In this document: piece by piece, positions 1 to 6,362 of the stretch | Layout of the letters: each line of letters starts with the position of its first letter | Numbering within the stretch: the stretch's first letter is position 1 | Assembly: GCA_030044345.1 (NCBI GenBank) | Contig: JASHVY010000148.1 | Coordinates: forward strand, 1-8,765 | Direction: 5' to 3' | From: Acetobacteraceae bacterium | GTDB taxonomy: Bacteria > Pseudomonadota > Alphaproteobacteria > Acetobacterales > Acetobacteraceae | Length of the DNA: 8,765 bases | Translations under genes and position numbers: made by a program | Notes under the pieces: model-generated | The model's database searches: none | Seen by the model: the letters and a program-made list of their open reading frames with translations, nothing else | What the model was told of the DNA's origin: nothing

Positions 1-211
1 CAGTAAGAAGCGATCGGCGCAGGCGGGAACAGGATGAGCGCCTCAGAAATAGAAAGTATCAGGCCTCACAGCGATCGGTTGCATACACCATGCGCGCGCC
101 GTCACGCTTGCCGGAACACGCCCTCGTCGGGGCCCTGCTCACAGGTCCCACACAGGTTGAGGAGGAGCCTCCGAGAATGCGGAAGACTCCATCAAAATAC
201 AACAGGGCGAC
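1..211. other. Flank downstream of hxlB, no gene recognised
   Basis: This stretch follows the hxlB stop codon in the minus-strand direction and reaches the window edge. Small open frames on both strands have no recognisable protein character. On the minus strand a 17-codon frame starts with the ATG at 192-190 (peptide MESSAFSEAPPQPVWDL), but it has no convincing ribosome binding site. A weak GGAGG-AG-CCTCC inverted repeat lies at 161-172 without a T-tract, so it does not make a convincing operon terminator. I see no clear terminator or next operon gene here. Confidence 0.5.
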
Positions 212-778
212 CTACTCGAGGTTCGCGTGGTTTGCGAACATAATTTCAGTCGAAACATCCATTCGACGCATGAGCACGATGACGACCACGTCAAAAAGCA
301 GGCCAAGTACCAGTTCAAACAAAGAACCCATTGGCTGAACCGTATTGATACCCTGGGCAGGGCCGGCAGACTTGGGAGTTGGCGCAGGAACGATCACGAC
401 CTGATCCGCCAATTCGGCGATCGGCGAAGATTTTGTCGTTGAAATCAGAGCGATCCGCGCATGTTGCTTCAGAGCTGCAGCAGCGTGTTGAACGAGGGAG
501 TCGGTGCGACCCGACCCAGACGCAATGATCAGCAAGTCATCTGCCGTGATTGCTGGTGTGGTGACCTCATCGACCATGTAGGCCCGCAGACCAAGATGCA
601 TGAGACGCATTGCAAATGCGCGGGCCTGCAATCCAGACCGCCCTTTTCCATCCAGAAATATGCGTGGCGCAGCCAGGATAGAATCGGTCAACGTGACCAC
701 ATCCTCCCTGCACACCGTTCCAAAGGTGGCCGCCAGTTCGGCAATAAGCTGGCGCCCGAGACTCTGGACCTCATCCAT
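212..778 (-). CDS. hxlB: 6-phospho-3-hexuloisomerase (PHI), SIS-domain
   Basis: This 188-residue cytoplasmic protein is a single SIS (sugar isomerase) domain of the usual length for 6-phospho-3-hexuloisomerase, the second enzyme of the ribulose monophosphate (RuMP) pathway. It interconverts D-arabino-3-hexulose 6-phosphate and fructose 6-phosphate. Visible family marks are GKGRSG at residues 44-49, AFAMRLMHLGL at 54-64, TTPAI at 73-77, the SIS phosphate-binding SGSGRT at 87-92, the segment STTKSSPIAELAD at 113-125, QPMGSLFE at 148-155, and the C-terminal HANLE typical of PHI. Most PHIs have GAGRSG at the first motif, so the Lys is a small departure. The ATG at 778 overlaps the hxlA stop in the arrangement ATGGATGA, an 8-base overlap that implies translational coupling with the synthase. 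It is the last gene of the transporter operon. Other SIS isomerases are less likely because hxlA lies directly upstream and the tail matches PHI. Confidence 0.92.
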   Translation of the reverse strand: MDEVQSLGRQLIAELAATFGTVCREDVVTLTDSILAAPRIFLDGKGRSGLQARAFAMRLMHLGLRAYMVDEVTTPAITADDLLIIASGSGRTDSLVQHAAAALKQHARIALISTTKSSPIAELADQVVIVPAPTPKSAGPAQGINTVQPMGSLFELVLGLLFDVVVIVLMRRMDVSTEIMFANHANLE

Positions 779-1403
779 GGCCCGTCATTCGCTCCTTGAT
801 TTGCTTTGCAGCCGCCAACGGATCTTGGGCATTCAGTATCGCGCTGCCGGCAATGATGATTGCAGGCCTGAACCGCAGGACGGGTTCCACGGTGTCTGGC
901 CCAAGGCCTCCAGCAACGGCGATGGGCCGGTCGGGGAAGGTATGCCGCATGGAGGACAGAGTGGCTAGAGGACTTTCTCCTTCGCCCTGAACGTCGGAAG
1001 CCGTGTGAACGCAGACCATATCGATGCCAAGTTGCCAAAGCCGGTGTGCACGCTTGATGGGGTCGAACGCTTCAATCATGTCAACCATAACGCGTCCGCC
1101 GTGCCGCCGGGCGGAGCGAACAGCTCCGATGATCGTATTGTCAGACGCTGCGGCAAGCACTGTGACGATATCGCAGCCCGCCCGAAAGACCAGGTCGGCT
1201 TCCAATTCGCCGGCATCCATGATCTTCGCATCTGCGGTCAGCGGCACCTGGCCGATATTCTCTCTGATGCTGCGAGCCGCATGCAGACCCTCACGCAATA
1301 GCAGGGGCGTCCCCAGCTCCGCCCGATCCACGACCCCAGCGAGACGTCTCAAAAGGGCGAGTCCCGTCGCGAGCGGACAATCGAGTGCAATCTGAAGCTC
1401 CAT
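771..1403 (-). CDS. hxlA: 3-hexulose-6-phosphate synthase (HPS)
   Basis: This protein of about 210 residues belongs to the OMP-decarboxylase superfamily, HPS/KGPDC group. HPS condenses formaldehyde with ribulose 5-phosphate to give D-arabino-3-hexulose 6-phosphate, or runs in reverse, with a divalent metal. Visible signatures are MELQIALD at the N terminus, AELGTPL at 28-34, the catalytic DxKxxD in ADAKIMDAGELEAD (Asp58, Lys60, Asp63), GCDIVTVL at 76-83, CVHTASD at 131-137 and the phosphate-binding AVAGG at 162-166 and IIAGSAI at 183-189. The related 3-keto-L-gulonate-6-phosphate decarboxylases usually have DAKIAD and a YHRSRD-like segment. The DAKIMD and CVHT segments and the hxlB partner favour HPS. 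The ATG at 1403 gives the family N terminus, but AGGAG lies 12 bases before it. A TTG at 1409, two codons upstream, has better spacing (6) and may be used. The gap to the ATPase gene upstream is only about 25-30 bases, so it is co-transcribed. Confidence 0.9.
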   Translation of the reverse strand: MELQIALDCPLATGLALLRRLAGVVDRAELGTPLLLREGLHAARSIRENIGQVPLTADAKIMDAGELEADLVFRAGCDIVTVLAAASDNTIIGAVRSARRHGGRVMVDMIEAFDPIKRAHRLWQLGIDMVCVHTASDVQGEGESPLATLSSMRHTFPDRPIAVAGGLGPDTVEPVLRFRPAIIIAGSAILNAQDPLAAAKQIKERMTGHG

Positions 1404-1435
1404 GGACAAGACGCTCTCCTGACAGAGCCAAGAAA

Positions 1436-2197
1436 TCAGCGGACATGCGCCGCAATTTCCTCTTCGCTCGCTCCCATAATGTCGTGGACAATCTGGGCCG
1501 TCGTCGTTTCCTTGGTCACGTGCTGCGCTACGACTCGTCCGAGACGCAGCACGACGATGCGGTCGGTGACTGCCATGACGTGAGGTAGCGTATGCGATAT
1601 CAGCATTACCGCCACCCCCTGGTCACGCACGCGCCCGATAAGACGGAGCACCTCTTCGACCTCCGCCACGCCGAGATGGTTCGTCGGTTCATCCAGGATC
1701 AGGAGCTTGCGTGCCCAGGAGATCGACCGGGCTATCGCAACGGCTTGGCGTTGGCCGCCAGACAGATCGCCGACAGCAGCCCCGACGTCCGGCAGGCGAA
1801 TGCCGATCCGATGCGTATCTGCTCTCGCAGCACTGCGCATGCCGGAATTGTCGAGGAAGCCGAGGCGGCCCAACAGGCCGGGCAGCTTCATCTCGCGACC
1901 AAGGAAAATGTTTGCATCGACCGAAAGATGCGATGCAAGACCGACATCCTGATAGACAGTTTCAATACCGGCATCCAGGGCCTCGTGCGGCGATGCCCAG
2001 ACGCGGGGCTGCCCGTCGAAATCGATGTGTCCGGAGCTCGGCTGGAACATGCCGGAAATGATCTTCACGCAAGTCGATTTCCCGGCGCCGTTATCTCCGA
2101 CCAATCCAACGACCTCTCCGGCGCCGACCTCGAAACCAACCGCATCGAGCGCTGTCAGAGATCCGAACCGCTTGCCCACATTCTTCAAAGAAAGCAT
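1436..2197 (-). CDS. Sugar ABC transporter ATPase, single-domain FrcA type
   Basis: This is the nucleotide-binding subunit that powers uptake of a sugar through the permease encoded just upstream. Numbered from the ATG at 2197 (253 residues), it shows Walker A GDNGAGKST at 34-42, Q-loop YQD at 82-84, signature LSGGQRQ at 145-151, Walker B LLILDEP at 165-171 and the switch His in SHTLPHV at 201-207. All catalytic motifs look intact. RbsA and XylG types carry two fused ATPase domains and are about 500 residues long. This one has a single domain, as in rhizobial FrcA, so it should act as a homodimer. DEPTNHLG replaces the commoner DEPTAALG. The frame stays open to an ATG at 2260, which would add 21 residues of Arg/Cys/His-rich sequence unlike the family. 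The strongest Shine-Dalgarno upstream instead serves another frame (entry at 2185-2265), so the true N terminus is uncertain. The transported sugar cannot be read from this subunit. Confidence 0.93.
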   Translation of the reverse strand: MLSLKNVGKRFGSLTALDAVGFEVGAGEVVGLVGDNGAGKSTCVKIISGMFQPSSGHIDFDGQPRVWASPHEALDAGIETVYQDVGLASHLSVDANIFLGREMKLPGLLGRLGFLDNSGMRSAARADTHRIGIRLPDVGAAVGDLSGGQRQAVAIARSISWARKLLILDEPTNHLGVAEVEEVLRLIGRVRDQGVAVMLISHTLPHVMAVTDRIVVLRLGRVVAQHVTKETTTAQIVHDIMGASEEEIAAHVR

Positions 2198-2265
2198 GGC
2201 TCGCTCTTCGCCGGGATTGCCTCGCCGGCCTCGGCAATGGGCACGGAAGTGATGAAACATGCCAT
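2185..2265 (-). CDS. Possible 26-codon leader ORF, or frameshifted ATPase N terminus
   Basis: Directly after the permease stop (TAA at 2268-2266) an ATG at 2265 opens a 26-codon frame beginning MACFITSVPIAEAGEA and ending at TGA 2187-2185. That is 10 bases past the ATPase ATG at 2197, so the two frames overlap. The sequence AAGGAGG lies exactly 8 bases before this ATG, the best ribosome binding site in the operon. About three quarters of its third codon positions are G or C, against a little over half in the competing frame from 2260. Two readings fit. It may be a translationally coupled leader peptide. Alternatively it may be the real ATPase N terminus (ending ...KSEP then MLSL...), separated by one missing base. 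It is not a recognised protein. Confidence 0.4.
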   Translation of the reverse strand: MACFITSVPIAEAGEAIPAKSEPCFL

Positions 2266-3285
2266 TTAGGCCGCCTCCTTCTGTCGCCCCCTCTCCTGAA
2301 GCATGACGGCAACAGCAATAATGACGCCGATGATCACAGTCTGCCAGTATGGCTGCACGCCGACGACAATCAGTCCATTGACGATCGTACCAATGATAAG
2401 CGCTCCCAACACACTACCAAGAACTGTGCCAACGCCCCCGAACAAGCTTGCGCCACCGATCACTACGGCGGCGATGGCGTTGAGCTCGTCGTTGGAACCT
2501 TCAAGGGGAGAGCCGGTGCCGAGTCTCATGACCACAAGGATCCCGGCAGCGGCGGACAGCAATCCGGAAAGCACATAGACCTTGACGAGGTGGCGGGAGA
2601 CGGGAATCCCTGCCCCCCGAGCCGCACGGGCGTTTGAACCAATTGCGAAAGTCCAGCGACCAAACTGCGACCGATGAAGATAAAGCCCAACGACGATGCC
2701 GATAACTGCGGTCACCACGATCGGCACCGTGAGAACGCCCAGAAAGACAGCGTTTCCCAAGGTAGCCACCACCGGCGGCAATCCCGAGACGTCCACTCCA
2801 TTGGTGAGCACGAAGGTTAGCCCGGTTGCTATGCCCAACATGGCGAGAGTTGCAATGAACGGTGTGACACGCATGCGCGTGATCATGAGGCCGTTGCCCA
2901 GCCCGATGAGAAGACCCGTCAACATCGCGGCGATCACGCCGGCGAAAAGGCCCGCTGTGAGAGAGTGATCTGCCGTCGTGAGCGTTACGAGGACGAGTGA
3001 GCCGATGATTCCGGACAGCCCAAGAATCGCTCCAACCGAAAGGTCGATACCGCCTGTGATGATTACCAGTGTCTCTGCGAAGGCGAGCATTATCGTCTCA
3101 GTCGCGTCCTGGACGATGCTGCTTAGGTTATTTGGGCCAAAGAAGCTGGGATTCAGGCAACCAAAAATCACGATAATGCCAACTAGGCATGCTGCCAGCA
3201 GGACTTGCTGACGCGTCTGCGGCCTTCCCGGGATCGGTATCGGCCCGATCCCGGAACGCGTTGGCGCTCTATCCGTGCGCTTCAC
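2266..3285 (-). CDS. Sugar ABC transporter permease, RbsC/FrcC type
   Basis: This 339-residue inner-membrane permease of the CUT2 (ribose/fructose/xylose-type) ABC importers forms the transmembrane channel. After a polar Arg/Pro-rich N terminus of about 27 residues it is mostly hydrophobic, with roughly eight to ten membrane-spanning stretches. The family signature ITGGIDLSVGAILGLSG spans about 76-92. Other typical segments are GLGNGLMITRMRVTPFIATLAMLG in the middle and VVIGGASLFGGVGTVLGSVLGA near the C terminus, the latter containing the loop that contacts the ATPase. The start is a GTG at 3285, 33 bases after the binding-protein stop, and no good Shine-Dalgarno precedes it. Translation may depend on coupling to the upstream gene, or the true start may lie slightly inside. 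The stop abuts the ATG at 2265 (TAAATG). Length and motifs are ordinary for the family, and nothing indicates which sugar it carries. Confidence 0.93.
   Translation of the reverse strand: MKRTDRAPTRSGIGPIPIPGRPQTRQQVLLAACLVGIIVIFGCLNPSFFGPNNLSSIVQDATETIMLAFAETLVIITGGIDLSVGAILGLSGIIGSLVLVTLTTADHSLTAGLFAGVIAAMLTGLLIGLGNGLMITRMRVTPFIATLAMLGIATGLTFVLTNGVDVSGLPPVVATLGNAVFLGVLTVPIVVTAVIGIVVGLYLHRSQFGRWTFAIGSNARAARGAGIPVSRHLVKVYVLSGLLSAAAGILVVMRLGTGSPLEGSNDELNAIAAVVIGGASLFGGVGTVLGSVLGALIIGTIVNGLIVVGVQPYWQTVIIGVIIAVAVMLQERGRQKEAA
2274..2280 (-). promoter_or_regulatory. Strong Shine-Dalgarno AAGGAGG
   Basis: This near-perfect anti-16S match lies within the last codons of the permease gene. It is 8 bases from the ATG at 2265 and 13 bases from the in-frame ATPase ATG at 2260. 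Its spacing is best for the 2265 start, which is in the wrong frame for the ATPase. This is why the ATPase start is in doubt. Confidence 0.7.
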
Positions 3286-3318
3286 AATTGAGGTCTGGGC
3301 CGCTGCCAGTCGCTCTGG

Positions 3319-4293
3319 CTACGGAGTCGTTCGATAAAAGTACTGGGTCTGGTTTCCCATATTGTCCTTGGTGATCAGAACGTCCGGAATGATATTCGCC
3401 TTTTGGACCGGGGGTTTGCCATTGGCAGCGTCATAGGCCATTTGCACGGCCATCTCGCCTTCCTTGACCGGCTGCTGCGCGATGAGTCCTATGAGATCTC
3501 CGGCCTGGAGCGCTTTGACCTCGCTCGGCTCGGCATCGTAGGCGATAACTTTCACTTGACCTAGCTTTCCAATATTGCGCAGCCCTTGGATGACGCCGAT
3601 CGCTGTCTCATCATCAATGCAGAAAATTCCCTGGAGATGAGGATAGCGCAGCAGCAGGTCACGAATGATTTGCGCTGCATGGGCGGGTTGGTCCTGGCTG
3701 AACTGATAGCCCAGATAATGCAGTCCGGGGTAGGTTTTCACCTTCTGCTCAAACCCCTGCATCCGGAGTTGGTCAGTTGTCGTGCCGGGTAGCCCGTTCA
3801 TTACATAAACGTCTCCGCTACCACCAAGCGCTTTGTCCAGGAGATCCGCCGCCAGCGCGCCGCCGCCAACATTGTCGCCAGTGACGCGCGCTGTGAGCAC
3901 GCTCGTGTCAGCCACGGTGGTGTCTGCGGTCACGACGGGGATGTGCATACCGAGCGCACGATTCACCGACGGCATCAGTGCGCTTGCATCAGTCGGCACA
4001 AGCACGAAAGCGTCCGGATGCTGGTTCAGGATCGCATTGACGAACGGCAGCTGCGCGCTCGGAGAGTATACGCCCATCGGCCCTTGCCAGACGAGATGTA
4101 TGCCGAGCTTTTGGGCCTCTTGCTCCGCCCCATACTGCATCGATATGAAGAATGGGTCCGAAGCCAAGCTAGGCACGAATGCGATTGTTGCCGGCTCTGC
4201 TGCAAATGCTGCGGGCGACACAAGTCCTGAAGCGACCAGGCCCGCACTAAGTGTCACAATAGATACACAGAGACGAAAGATGTTGCTTTGCAT
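3319..4293 (-). CDS. Periplasmic sugar-binding protein of CUT2 ABC transporter
   Basis: This 324-residue secreted protein is the first gene of the operon and delivers the sugar to the permease. It has a classical signal peptide: a short basic start, a hydrophobic core at about 9-28 and an AFA|AEP cleavage site after residue 31. The mature part fits periplasmic binding protein type 1 (ribose/galactose class), with IAFVPSLASDPFFISMQYGAEQEA at 37-60, VLVPTDASALMP at 97-108, VTADTTV at 121-127, GDNVGGGALAADLL at 139-152, CIDDETAIGVIQGL at 225-238 and AYDAEPSEVKALQAG at 251-265. The pattern of two Rossmann-like lobes is complete. GAGGAA upstream with about 8 bases of spacing supports the ATG at 4293. 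It resembles FrcB/RbsB proteins in layout, but the ligand is unknown. Its linkage to hxlA and hxlB suggests a sugar whose catabolism passes through ribulose 5-phosphate or a 3-hexulose phosphate. Confidence 0.92.
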   Translation of the reverse strand: MQSNIFRLCVSIVTLSAGLVASGLVSPAAFAAEPATIAFVPSLASDPFFISMQYGAEQEAQKLGIHLVWQGPMGVYSPSAQLPFVNAILNQHPDAFVLVPTDASALMPSVNRALGMHIPVVTADTTVADTSVLTARVTGDNVGGGALAADLLDKALGGSGDVYVMNGLPGTTTDQLRMQGFEQKVKTYPGLHYLGYQFSQDQPAHAAQIIRDLLLRYPHLQGIFCIDDETAIGVIQGLRNIGKLGQVKVIAYDAEPSEVKALQAGDLIGLIAQQPVKEGEMAVQMAYDAANGKPPVQKANIIPDVLITKDNMGNQTQYFYRTTP

Positions 4294-4430
4294 CTGGAGT
4301 TTCCTCGCCTGTCATTGATTTTCATTCAGCCGTAAACGACACGGAAGAATGCTGCCAGCGGGGCGCCATTATTGCGCATTCCACCTTTGGCCAATTCTCC
4401 GTTGCCATGCGCCTGTTTCGACCCTCCGTC

Positions 4431-4465
4431 AAAGGAACGAAAGAGACACCCCGTTGGTGGGTCTC
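4431..4465 (-). terminator. Hairpin with T-rich tail: terminator or leader attenuator
   Basis: Read on the minus strand, GAGAC pairs with GTCTC and ACC with GGT around the loop AACGG, with a CC bulge on the 5' side. The sequence TTTCGTTCCTTT follows at once. This resembles a modest intrinsic terminator. It lies about 240 bases past the ROK stop and about 140 bases before the binding-protein start, so it could end ROK transcripts or, if the operon promoter lies upstream of it, act in the operon leader. The T-tract is interrupted, so confidence is limited. Confidence 0.35.
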
Positions 4466-4515
4466 GGCCGTCGCTGTCTCGACATAGACCAGTCTCAGTC
4501 CGTGAGCAATGGGTA

Positions 4516-4536
4516 TTTGTGGTCTGTCACAACAAA
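4516..4536. promoter_or_regulatory. 21-base dyad upstream of transporter operon, candidate ROK operator
   Basis: The plus strand shows arms TTTGTGG and CAACAAA separated by 7 bases (6 of 7 arm positions pair). The same 7-7-7 layout and the same arms recur at 6492-6512, with 15 of 21 positions identical. The site lies about 225 bases upstream of the binding-protein start. ROK regulators bind inverted repeats near the genes they control, and a ROK gene is adjacent, so an operator role is a reasonable inference. Confidence 0.4.
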
Positions 4537-4571
4537 AGGGGCTGCTAGTCCGGAGGGGAACGGACGTTGGC

Positions 4572-4605
4572 GCGGGATGCATTCGCGCGTCCTCGCGGAT
4601 CCCGC
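4572..4605. repeat. Inverted repeat GCGGGAT-N20-ATCCCGC
   Basis: Perfect 7-base arms enclose a GC-rich interior that can itself pair CGCG with CGCG, giving a stable 34-base cruciform or hairpin. It lies about 100 bases past the ROK stop. No T-tract follows on either strand, so a simple intrinsic terminator is unlikely. It may be a Rho-independent-like structure without a tail, a transcript-stabilising hairpin or chance in GC-rich DNA. Confidence 0.35.
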
Positions 4606-4642
4606 TCTCACCATTTGTTTTCCTGCGTCGCTCACGCCTCCA

Positions 4643-4665
4643 GTGAATCCACCTCGGGTGGTCAC
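4643..4665. repeat. Hairpin GTGA-at-CCACC-TCG-GGTGG-TCAC after the ROK gene
   Basis: This inverted repeat has 5 plus 4 paired bases with a two-base bulge, starting about 37 bases past the ROK stop in the minus direction. No T-run follows. It could protect the 3' end of the ROK transcript or be a weak terminator. Confidence 0.3.
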
Positions 4666-4701
4666 GTTCTCGCTGCGGGCACGGAAGCTGGCGGGCGACT
4701 T

Positions 4702-5916
4702 TTAGTCACGGAGCAAGGTGAGCGCTGGCCTGTCCTGGGCGATCCTGCTTTGGTCGATCGAGAACATCTGCTGATGGATGAGGCACGCTCCCCCAAAGGC
4801 TGCTCCTTCCGGCCCGAGCGTGGAAAGCTCGATTTCCGGAGCCGGGTATGTCTGGAGAAGCTCACGATGCACTGCCTTCGTGACTTCGGCTGCCACATGC
4901 CGGAATATGACTGCGCCCGATCCGCCCAGAATGATAAGACCCGGATTGAGTACCGCGATGAGTTGGACAAGGCCTCGGGCGAGCGCGCGGCCCCAGATCG
5001 ACGCCGCCATTCGTGCCGTCGGGTCTCCCCGCTGGAGCGCGCCAAGAAGGTCGGCAAGCGTGGCAGCAGCGGAGCCACCCTTCCTACGATAGATCGCCAG
5101 AAGCGCATCCTTGCCAATATAGCTCTCCAGGTGCCCAGGCTTTTGCCGCCCACCGGAGAAGCCTCCTCTGCCAACGATTAGCTGCCCGAACTCGCCCGCA
5201 AAACCGAACGCCCCCCTGAAAAGTCGGCCGCCCACCGTGATGCCGCCGCCGACACCGTTTTCGATGAGCAGAAAGGCAACCACATCAGAACGCTGAGAGG
5301 TCCCGCGATAGGTTTCACCAATTGCGAGCGCATTTGCGTCATTCTCAACCATCACCGGAAGGTCCGGCATGACGCGCTGACGCAGCATGGTGGCAAGAGG
5401 CACGTCTCGCCAACCCATGGTTAGAGCATTGCATACAACTCCGTCTTTGACCAAAGCAGGAATGACGACGCAAAGGCCTCTCGGCGGGCCGCGGTCTGCA
5501 ACGCTCGCCATGGCAGATCGTATGAGTTCGGCAATCCTGCGCACGCCTGTTTCCGGCGACCGATGAGCTGCATCAAAGGAAATGGACCGGTGCACGATCT
5601 GACGGCACACCATATCTGTTACGACGACTGTTAGGCGATCGACGCCGAGTTCAGCCCCGATGAAGGTGCCACCGGCAGGATCAATCTCGATCACTATGCC
5701 CGGGCGCCCGACTCGTGCCGTACCAGGATGCCTGGAGTGTGACTCGTGCTCGATAACAAGGCGCTCTGCCATCAAATCGGCGATGATACTGCCTGTCGTC
5801 GAGCGGTTGAGCCCAAGCACCCGGCCAAGATCTGCCCGACTCATCCCGCCTTCTCGAAAGAGGACATTCAGCGCGCACATTGCGTTCACATGCCGAACAG
5901 ACTGCTGGGTGGCCAT
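4702..5916 (-). CDS. ROK-family transcriptional regulator with degenerate zinc site
   Basis: This 404-residue cytoplasmic protein joins an N-terminal winged helix-turn-helix (about 14-58, with GMSRADLGRVLGLNRSTTGS and a wing ending in GRPG at 70-73) to a C-terminal ROK sugar-sensing domain. Its length and HTH mark it as an NagC/Mlc/XylR-like regulator, not a ROK kinase. The sugar-binding ENDANA is at 191-196, GVGGGI at 221-226 and GGSG at 331-334. The segment around 241-266 departs from the family. The usual GEIGH is GEFGQ, the CxCGxxGC cysteines are replaced by GFSGGRQKPGH, and only the following LESY remains, so the structural zinc is probably absent. The nucleotide-binding DxGGT motif is also degenerate, as is common in regulators. 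The start at 5916 has AGGAGG 4 bases upstream. It most likely senses the sugar, or a phosphorylated product, of the adjacent transporter operon. Direct evidence for its targets is lacking. Confidence 0.9.
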   Translation of the reverse strand: MATQQSVRHVNAMCALNVLFREGGMSRADLGRVLGLNRSTTGSIIADLMAERLVIEHESHSRHPGTARVGRPGIVIEIDPAGGTFIGAELGVDRLTVVVTDMVCRQIVHRSISFDAAHRSPETGVRRIAELIRSAMASVADRGPPRGLCVVIPALVKDGVVCNALTMGWRDVPLATMLRQRVMPDLPVMVENDANALAIGETYRGTSQRSDVVAFLLIENGVGGGITVGGRLFRGAFGFAGEFGQLIVGRGGFSGGRQKPGHLESYIGKDALLAIYRRKGGSAAATLADLLGALQRGDPTARMAASIWGRALARGLVQLIAVLNPGLIILGGSGAVIFRHVAAEVTKAVHRELLQTYPAPEIELSTLGPEGAAFGGACLIHQQMFSIDQSRIAQDRPALTLLRD

Positions 5917-5965
5917 CAGGCCTCCTGATTGAACCGACGGGATGTCAGAAACGTACCGGATACCC

Positions 5966-5997
5966 TATTGGCACAGCTAACCAATATTTTGCAAAAT
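5966..5997. promoter_or_regulatory. Abutting dyads upstream of the ROK gene, candidate autoregulatory operator
   Basis: Two dyads sit in an AT-rich patch about 50-80 bases before the ROK start. The first is TATTGG-N9-CCAATA (5966-5986), with perfect 6-base arms spanning 21 bases. The second is the perfect 12-base palindrome ATTTTGCAAAAT (5986-5997). Location and symmetry suggest the ROK promoter and an operator for autoregulation or for another factor. The arm sequences differ from the TTTGTTG type at 4516 and 6492, so the binding protein may not be the same. Confidence 0.4.
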
Positions 5998-6362
5998 CAC
6001 AGATGATTCCAAAGAGGTCCCGGCCTCGGAGTCCCGGGGGTGTCAGTGAAGGCGCAGAAGTTCGCTTGCGCCCCTGCCGTCGCGGGCTCTTTATGGGATG
6101 GCGTGCCGACCGCACGAGTCCAATATATTGCCCGATATGCCCAAGCAACGCTGACAGGAGCCAACGGTGCGGTCGGAGTAGCGATCCGCGCCGAGATCGG
6201 CCACGCCAAGATTCGAATATCAAATCGACGATCTGGCGCCAGCATTCCAGCGTGCCAAACCGAGGTCCCGATGATCTCTGCCATGCCATACTGGCTCGGT
6301 GGATCCTCTGCTCAATGCGCTCAGACCGTTTGAATCAATGCCCGTCGCGCCAAAGATTGCCT

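Larger units (their letters stand above)
4294..4701. other. 408-base regulatory gap between ROK gene and transporter operon
   Basis: No convincing gene lies here. An 86-codon minus-strand frame (4322-4582) lacks family character. The stretch should hold the end of the ROK transcript and the promoter of the transporter operon. It contains a 21-base dyad (4516-4536), two longer inverted repeats (4572-4605 and 4643-4665) and a hairpin followed by T-rich sequence in the minus-strand direction (4431-4465), each listed separately. Candidate -35/-10 pairs on the minus strand (for example TTGCTC, 17 bases, TATGTC, starting near 4509) are weak matches, so I do not call a promoter. Confidence 0.6.

Noticed and set aside
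771..1409. 3-keto-L-gulonate-6-phosphate decarboxylase (UlaD/SgbH type) as the identity of hxlA
   Set aside because: The DAKIMDAGELEAD and CVHTASD segments and the coupled PHI gene match HPS better. Activity alone would settle it.
1592..2269. Long plus-strand frame of 225 codons
   Set aside because: It is antisense to the ABC ATPase gene, whose motifs are all intact, and its translation has no family character.
4518..4531. CRP-like site TGTG...CACA
   Set aside because: The half-sites are too close (14 bases overall, against the 16-base TGTGA-N6-TCACA). The 7-7-7 dyad describes the symmetry better.
4567..5181. Plus-strand frame of 204 codons
   Set aside because: Most of it is antisense to the ROK gene, and the translation is Arg/Ser-rich with no recognisable domain.
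4702..5916. ROK sugar kinase that would supply the missing phosphorylation step
   Set aside because: The N-terminal winged helix, the 404-residue length and the degenerate ATP-binding motif indicate a regulator.
5969..5992. Sigma-54-like promoter, TGGCAC followed by TTGC
   Set aside because: The spacing between the two elements is 14 bases instead of about 5, so it does not fit a sigma-54 site.
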